NCBI RefSeq assembly: GCF_009497655.1 | Contig: NZ_CP023317.1 | Location: forward strand, 4,927,501-4,991,500 | DNA length: 64,000 nucleotides | Source of the DNA: Priestia megaterium | Lineage (GTDB): Bacteria; Bacillota; Bacilli; Bacillales; Bacillaceae_H | Direction of reading: 5' to 3' | Shown: piece by piece, positions 61,220 to 64,000 of the stretch | How positions within the stretch are numbered: the stretch's first letter is position 1 | How the letters are laid out: each line of letters begins with the position of its first letter | Program-made: the position numbers and the translations under genes | Notes under the pieces: model-generated | The model's database searches: none | What the model was told of the DNA's origin: nothing | The model's input: only the letters and a program-made list of their open reading frames with translations

Positions 61220-62257
61220 TTATGAGCACTCTTGTCCAGTATATGCATCGAACTTAAGCGTCTGCTGCTTGCTTCCGCTCACTAAAGTCACCACGTATAC
61301 AGTTATTGAGTTTTCTGTTATAAGCTCAATATGCTCTACTTTTCCTTCTTGATGTTTTAAAGCAAGAACTTTTACAGCGGTCTCCGTTAACGGCTGAAGC
61401 TTATCATGTTTTACATGTGTGATTTCACCCGAAACCGCATCGATTGTAATGGTGTATTCCGTATTATCTTTGATTATTTTTACTGTGAAAATCGCTGCGT
61501 TTTGATCATATTCTACCATTCTCACCTTACCTGCATATGTAGCCAATGCAAAATCTTTTGCATCTTGTCTCGTTAATAGCTTCACTTCTTGCTGAGAAGT
61601 ATTAACTACTTTTCCTGTTAAAGCATCTAACGTTACCGTATATTGAGTGCTATCTTTAAGAATCACTGCGACATACTGACTAGCGGATTCTTTAAACTCT
61701 AGACTATATACGTAACCACTATATTGTTTAACAATTGTTTCTTTTATTTTTTGCTCTGATATTAGCTGCGGCTCTTTTTTATTCTCATGAATGACTTTCC
61801 CCGTTAGACCATCCACGGTTAGCGTATATTCTACTTTGCCATCTACTACAGTTAACGTATATTCATGCATTTCTTTGTTAAATGTAATAGATTGAATCGC
61901 TCCTGTATACTGCTTAGAAATGGATTCTTTCACTTGATTTTGTGTCCATAACTTCACTTCTTGCTTCTTCACTACTTTTCCAGTGCTTGCGCTTACTTCT
62001 ACGATTCTTTGCTCAAGGTTATTCGTTACAATTGTAATCACATACACACTTGATTCCTGCTTAAATTCCGTAGATGTGACCGTCCCTTTACAATCTTGCA
62101 GAGCAATACCATTTGCTTGAGCTTGCGAGATACTCACATGTTCAGTTGTCTCTGCTTTCGCTGTCTGCATTTCTGCAGCGTGACTCGTTGTAATAGAGCT
62201 AAATGCAACTGCAGCTCCTAAAGCAGATGTAGACAATACTTTTACCCATTTAATCAT
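61220..62257 (-). CDS. Secreted protein with about five PepSY repeats
   Basis: A 345-residue exported protein. A Sec signal peptide (VKVLSTSALGAAVAFSSITT) ends near ASHAA. The rest is about five ~63-residue PepSY units, each with an ITI/LTV-type strand pair and a D-x(0-1)-TGKV turn (VDGLTGKVIHE, LDALTGKVVNT, IDAVSGEITHV, FDAYTGQECS). PepSY domains often inhibit proteases or bind at the cell surface. It diverges from a two-component operon and carries a matching regulator array, so it is a probable target. Two cysteines (first repeat and C-terminal end) could form a disulphide. The function is unproven. Confidence 0.85.
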   Translation of the reverse strand: MIKWVKVLSTSALGAAVAFSSITTSHAAEMQTAKAETTEHVSISQAQANGIALQDCKGTVTSTEFKQESSVYVITIVTNNLEQRIVEVSASTGKVVKKQEVKLWTQNQVKESISKQYTGAIQSITFNKEMHEYTLTVVDGKVEYTLTVDGLTGKVIHENKKEPQLISEQKIKETIVKQYSGYVYSLEFKESASQYVAVILKDSTQYTVTLDALTGKVVNTSQQEVKLLTRQDAKDFALATYAGKVRMVEYDQNAAIFTVKIIKDNTEYTITIDAVSGEITHVKHDKLQPLTETAVKVLALKHQEGKVEHIELITENSITVYVVTLVSGSKQQTLKFDAYTGQECS

Positions 62258-62323
62258 CTTTACATTTCCTCCTCTTTCACCATTAGACTTTCCGTCTATG
62301 GCGTTTTATCTAGTACGCCGTTC

Positions 62324-62378
62324 ATTATGCAAAAGATTTCTGAGAATAAGACGAATAGAAGCTTAAAGTTAGCTGAAG
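62324..62378 (-). promoter_or_regulatory. Response-regulator array and -10 for the PepSY gene
   Basis: On the minus strand CTTCAG, TTTAAG, ATTCGT and TCTCAG follow at exactly 11-bp steps (62378 down to 62340). A CATAAT box (62324-62329) comes 10 bp later. Three units match TTTCAG at five of six positions and one at three. Confidence 0.6.
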
Positions 62379-62398
62379 ATATAAGAATAGCTACTATT

Positions 62399-62452
62399 TT
62401 TCAGCTTGCTTTCAGCTATTATTCAGGGCTGTTTCAGATAAAAAAGCATAAT
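62399..62452 (+). promoter_or_regulatory. Response-regulator array and -10 for the two-component operon
   Basis: TTTCAG, TTTCAG, ATTCAG and TTTCAG begin at 62399, 62410, 62421 and 62432, an exact 11-bp period. CATAAT (62447-62452) follows 9 bp after the last unit. Four 11-bp direct repeats covering a poor -35 is the typical layout of PhoB/OmpR-type activated promoters. Confidence 0.78.
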
Positions 62453-62482
62453 AGAAAGTAGAGGAGCAAAGGAGTTTTCACC

Positions 62483-63169
62483 ATGATGGATCAACTAAAA
62501 GGAATTAAAGTCTTACTTATAGATGACGAACCAACTATTTTACAGTTTTTATCTTTAGGGTTAACGAATGAAGGATTTGATATCAAAGCTGCCCAAGACG
62601 GAATGGAAGGCATTAATATAGCCAAAGAATTCAAGCCTCATATCGCTATTGTAGATGTTATGCTTCCGGGAATGGATGGATTTGAAGTATGCCGCTTGTT
62701 AAAGAAAATGGGGAATATAGCTGTCATCATGCTAACAGCAAAAGATCAAGTGGACGATCGAGTAAAGGGGCTGACTATTGGAGCAGATGATTATATGGTC
62801 AAACCCTTCAGTTTTGAAGAACTTCTTGCGCGCATTCAAGCTAGAATCCGCAATCAATTTCCCAACTTATTAGACGAAGTATCCATCGGTCCATTTAAAA
62901 TTGATGACCGCCGCAAAGAAATTAAATACCTTAATCACATACTTGATTTATCCCCTACTGAATATGCACTCTTAAAATTCTTAGTTATTAATCACGGTCT
63001 CGTACTAAGTAAATCCACCATTTTAGATCGAGTGTGGGGATATGATTTTGGAGGAGAAGAAAACATTGTTGAAGTATACATTCGATCACTGAGAGAAAAA
63101 TTACAGGACCATAGCCGAACCGTTATTCGAACGCTTCGCGGTGTAGGGTACCGGATTGATATTTCATGA
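62483..63169 (+). CDS. OmpR/PhoB-family response regulator
   Basis: A 228-residue DNA-binding response regulator. The receiver has acidic D14-D15, the phosphoacceptor D58 in IVDVMLPGMDG and K107 in YMVKPF; the C-terminal winged helix ends VIRTLRGVGYRIDIS. It overlaps the histidine kinase gene by 4 bp (ATGA). The 11-bp-spaced hexamers just upstream are its likely autoregulatory site. The arrangement, a two-component system next to a PepSY gene, resembles ykoGH-ykoIJ of B. subtilis. Ribosome site AAAGGAG precedes the ATG. Confidence 0.95.
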   Translation: MMDQLKGIKVLLIDDEPTILQFLSLGLTNEGFDIKAAQDGMEGINIAKEFKPHIAIVDVMLPGMDGFEVCRLLKKMGNIAVIMLTAKDQVDDRVKGLTIGADDYMVKPFSFEELLARIQARIRNQFPNLLDEVSIGPFKIDDRRKEIKYLNHILDLSPTEYALLKFLVINHGLVLSKSTILDRVWGYDFGGEENIVEVYIRSLREKLQDHSRTVIRTLRGVGYRIDIS

Positions 63170-64000
63170 AGCACAAACGTTTCTTTCATTTGAACTCTCT
63201 TCGCCTTCAGCTTTTATCTAGAAGTTTACTCGTTATTTTGAGTTTACTGATGCTGATAGGCGTTTTTCAATACGTATTTATGAAGCAATTTATTTATACA
63301 AATAAAATTAGAAGCATCGAAGACCAAATTCACTTGATTCCCGATGATGTCTGGAAGCACGATATTGAAACAAGCCAGAACGTAAAACAATCATCAAGAC
63401 CAATGGTTTATTTCCCGGGCGTTAATATTACCTTTATCAATCAAAAAAGCACCTTTTTACGGCTGGCTAAGGATCCACATCATTCTTACTTCCCTAAGCT
63501 TTCTGCATCTGCATACAAACAAGTAATGAAAAACAGCAACCAGCCGGACAACACGACGAGCCTCATAAAAAAAATGGATGGTCATCAAGAGCAAGTCATT
63601 GTTTTAAAACCCATTATCTTTGATGGAGAAATACAGGGAGTTATTCAAATTAATACTCCCACAGAATCATTAAGAGACCTCTTAATCAGACAAATGCTCA
63701 TCTTTTTAATGCTTTCACTTACCGCAATGACCATTGCTTTTTTTGTTTTTTCTTCTGTTTTAAAACAGACGTTAGTCCCTTTGTTTACTACTACTAAAAA
63801 AGTAGAGCATATTAATGCCGGAAGCTTACATGACCGCTTGCCTGTTAATCAAGGACAAATCGAAATGGATCGCCTTTCTCTTTCTATTAATGAAATGCTT
63901 GAACGTCTTGAAAAAGCATTTAAAGCAGAAACAGAGGCCAAAGAACAAATGCGGCGTTTTGTTGCGGATGCTTCGCATGAACTGCGAACGCCGCTTACAT
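63166..64000 (+). CDS. Sensor histidine kinase, N-terminal part (runs off the window)
   Basis: The cognate membrane sensor kinase, at least 278 residues here. Two membrane helices (about 14-36 and 170-194) enclose a ~130-residue extracytoplasmic sensor domain. A HAMP-type linker follows, and the H-box FVADASHELRTPLT lies at the very end of the window; the ATPase domain is outside. It starts at ATG 63166, overlapping the response regulator stop by 4 bp. The signal sensed is unknown; an envelope or protease-related cue is suggested by the PepSY partner. Confidence 0.94.
   Translation, partial: MKHKRFFHLNSLRLQLLSRSLLVILSLLMLIGVFQYVFMKQFIYTNKIRSIEDQIHLIPDDVWKHDIETSQNVKQSSRPMVYFPGVNITFINQKSTFLRLAKDPHHSYFPKLSASAYKQVMKNSNQPDNTTSLIKKMDGHQEQVIVLKPIIFDGEIQGVIQINTPTESLRDLLIRQMLIFLMLSLTAMTIAFFVFSSVLKQTLVPLFTTTKKVEHINAGSLHDRLPVNQGQIEMDRLSLSINEMLERLEKAFKAETEAKEQMRRFVADASHELRTPLT

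Noticed and set aside
1-64000. CRISPR array, prophage, insertion sequence, rRNA or tRNA genes
   Set aside because: No regularly spaced repeat/spacer units, transposase or integrase motifs, or rRNA/tRNA-like stretches were recognised on reading through; a tRNA scan program was not available to confirm this.

Overview
The window looks like a low-GC Bacillaceae chromosome. Protein sequences and gene order fit the Priestia (Bacillus) megaterium group best; this species call is from recalled family resemblance, not from a search. Positions 1-15664 preserve the Bacillus subtilis ywi-ywh-ywf-ywd order almost gene for gene: argS (partial), a DUF1934 gene, speB-speE, pbpG, ywhD, ywhC, ywhB, ywgA, ywfO, a DUF1450 gene, rsfA, lipL, pta, hemQ, cwlJ-gerQ, ywdK, ywdI and ung. 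Several of these (pbpG, rsfA, cwlJ, gerQ) belong to sporulation or germination.

From 15.8 kb the order becomes more individual. A staygreen-family gene is followed by convergent zwf and gnd (oxidative pentose phosphate pathway), then adeR-ald (alanine catabolism). Next come a zinc metallopeptidase gene interrupted by one in-frame TGA, pdxK, a HAD phosphatase, and a sugar module: beta-phosphoglucomutase facing a PTS EIICB gene plus a MapP-like maltose-6'-phosphate phosphatase. Positions 29.3-36.7 kb form a seven-gene surface-glycan operon: GT4, GT2, a GT-C-like membrane protein, two SMR-like half-flippases, a MurJ/Wzx-type flippase and a Wzy/ligase-type protein. A CPA1 antiporter and the cydABDC operon (cytochrome bd and its ABC exporter) follow on the minus strand, then a split ThrE-type exporter, a LacI regulator, an esterase, a sugar porter, proBA, cstA, catalase, cytoplasmic alpha-amylase, a DASS dicarboxylate transporter and an rRNA methyltransferase. 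The window ends in a two-component system divergent from a PepSY-repeat secreted protein.

Most genes end in strong hairpin terminators, many shared by convergent genes. No rRNA, tRNA, CRISPR array, prophage or insertion sequence was recognised. The most interesting signals are regulatory: (1) two divergent arrays of 11-bp-spaced hexamers between the PepSY gene and the response regulator, each ending 9-10 bp before a CATAAT box; (2) a 20-bp motif found twice as a perfect inverted repeat before cydA and once over the promoter of the dicarboxylate transporter; (3) a perfect Per box before katA, a cre before cstA and LacI-type operators at the two sugar transporters; (4) a 66-bp nested palindrome that looks like a dispersed repeat; (5) a 38-bp palindrome inside a membrane-protein gene of the glycan operon; and (6) an unlisted 40-residue zinc-ribbon-like gene beside a histidine kinase remnant.
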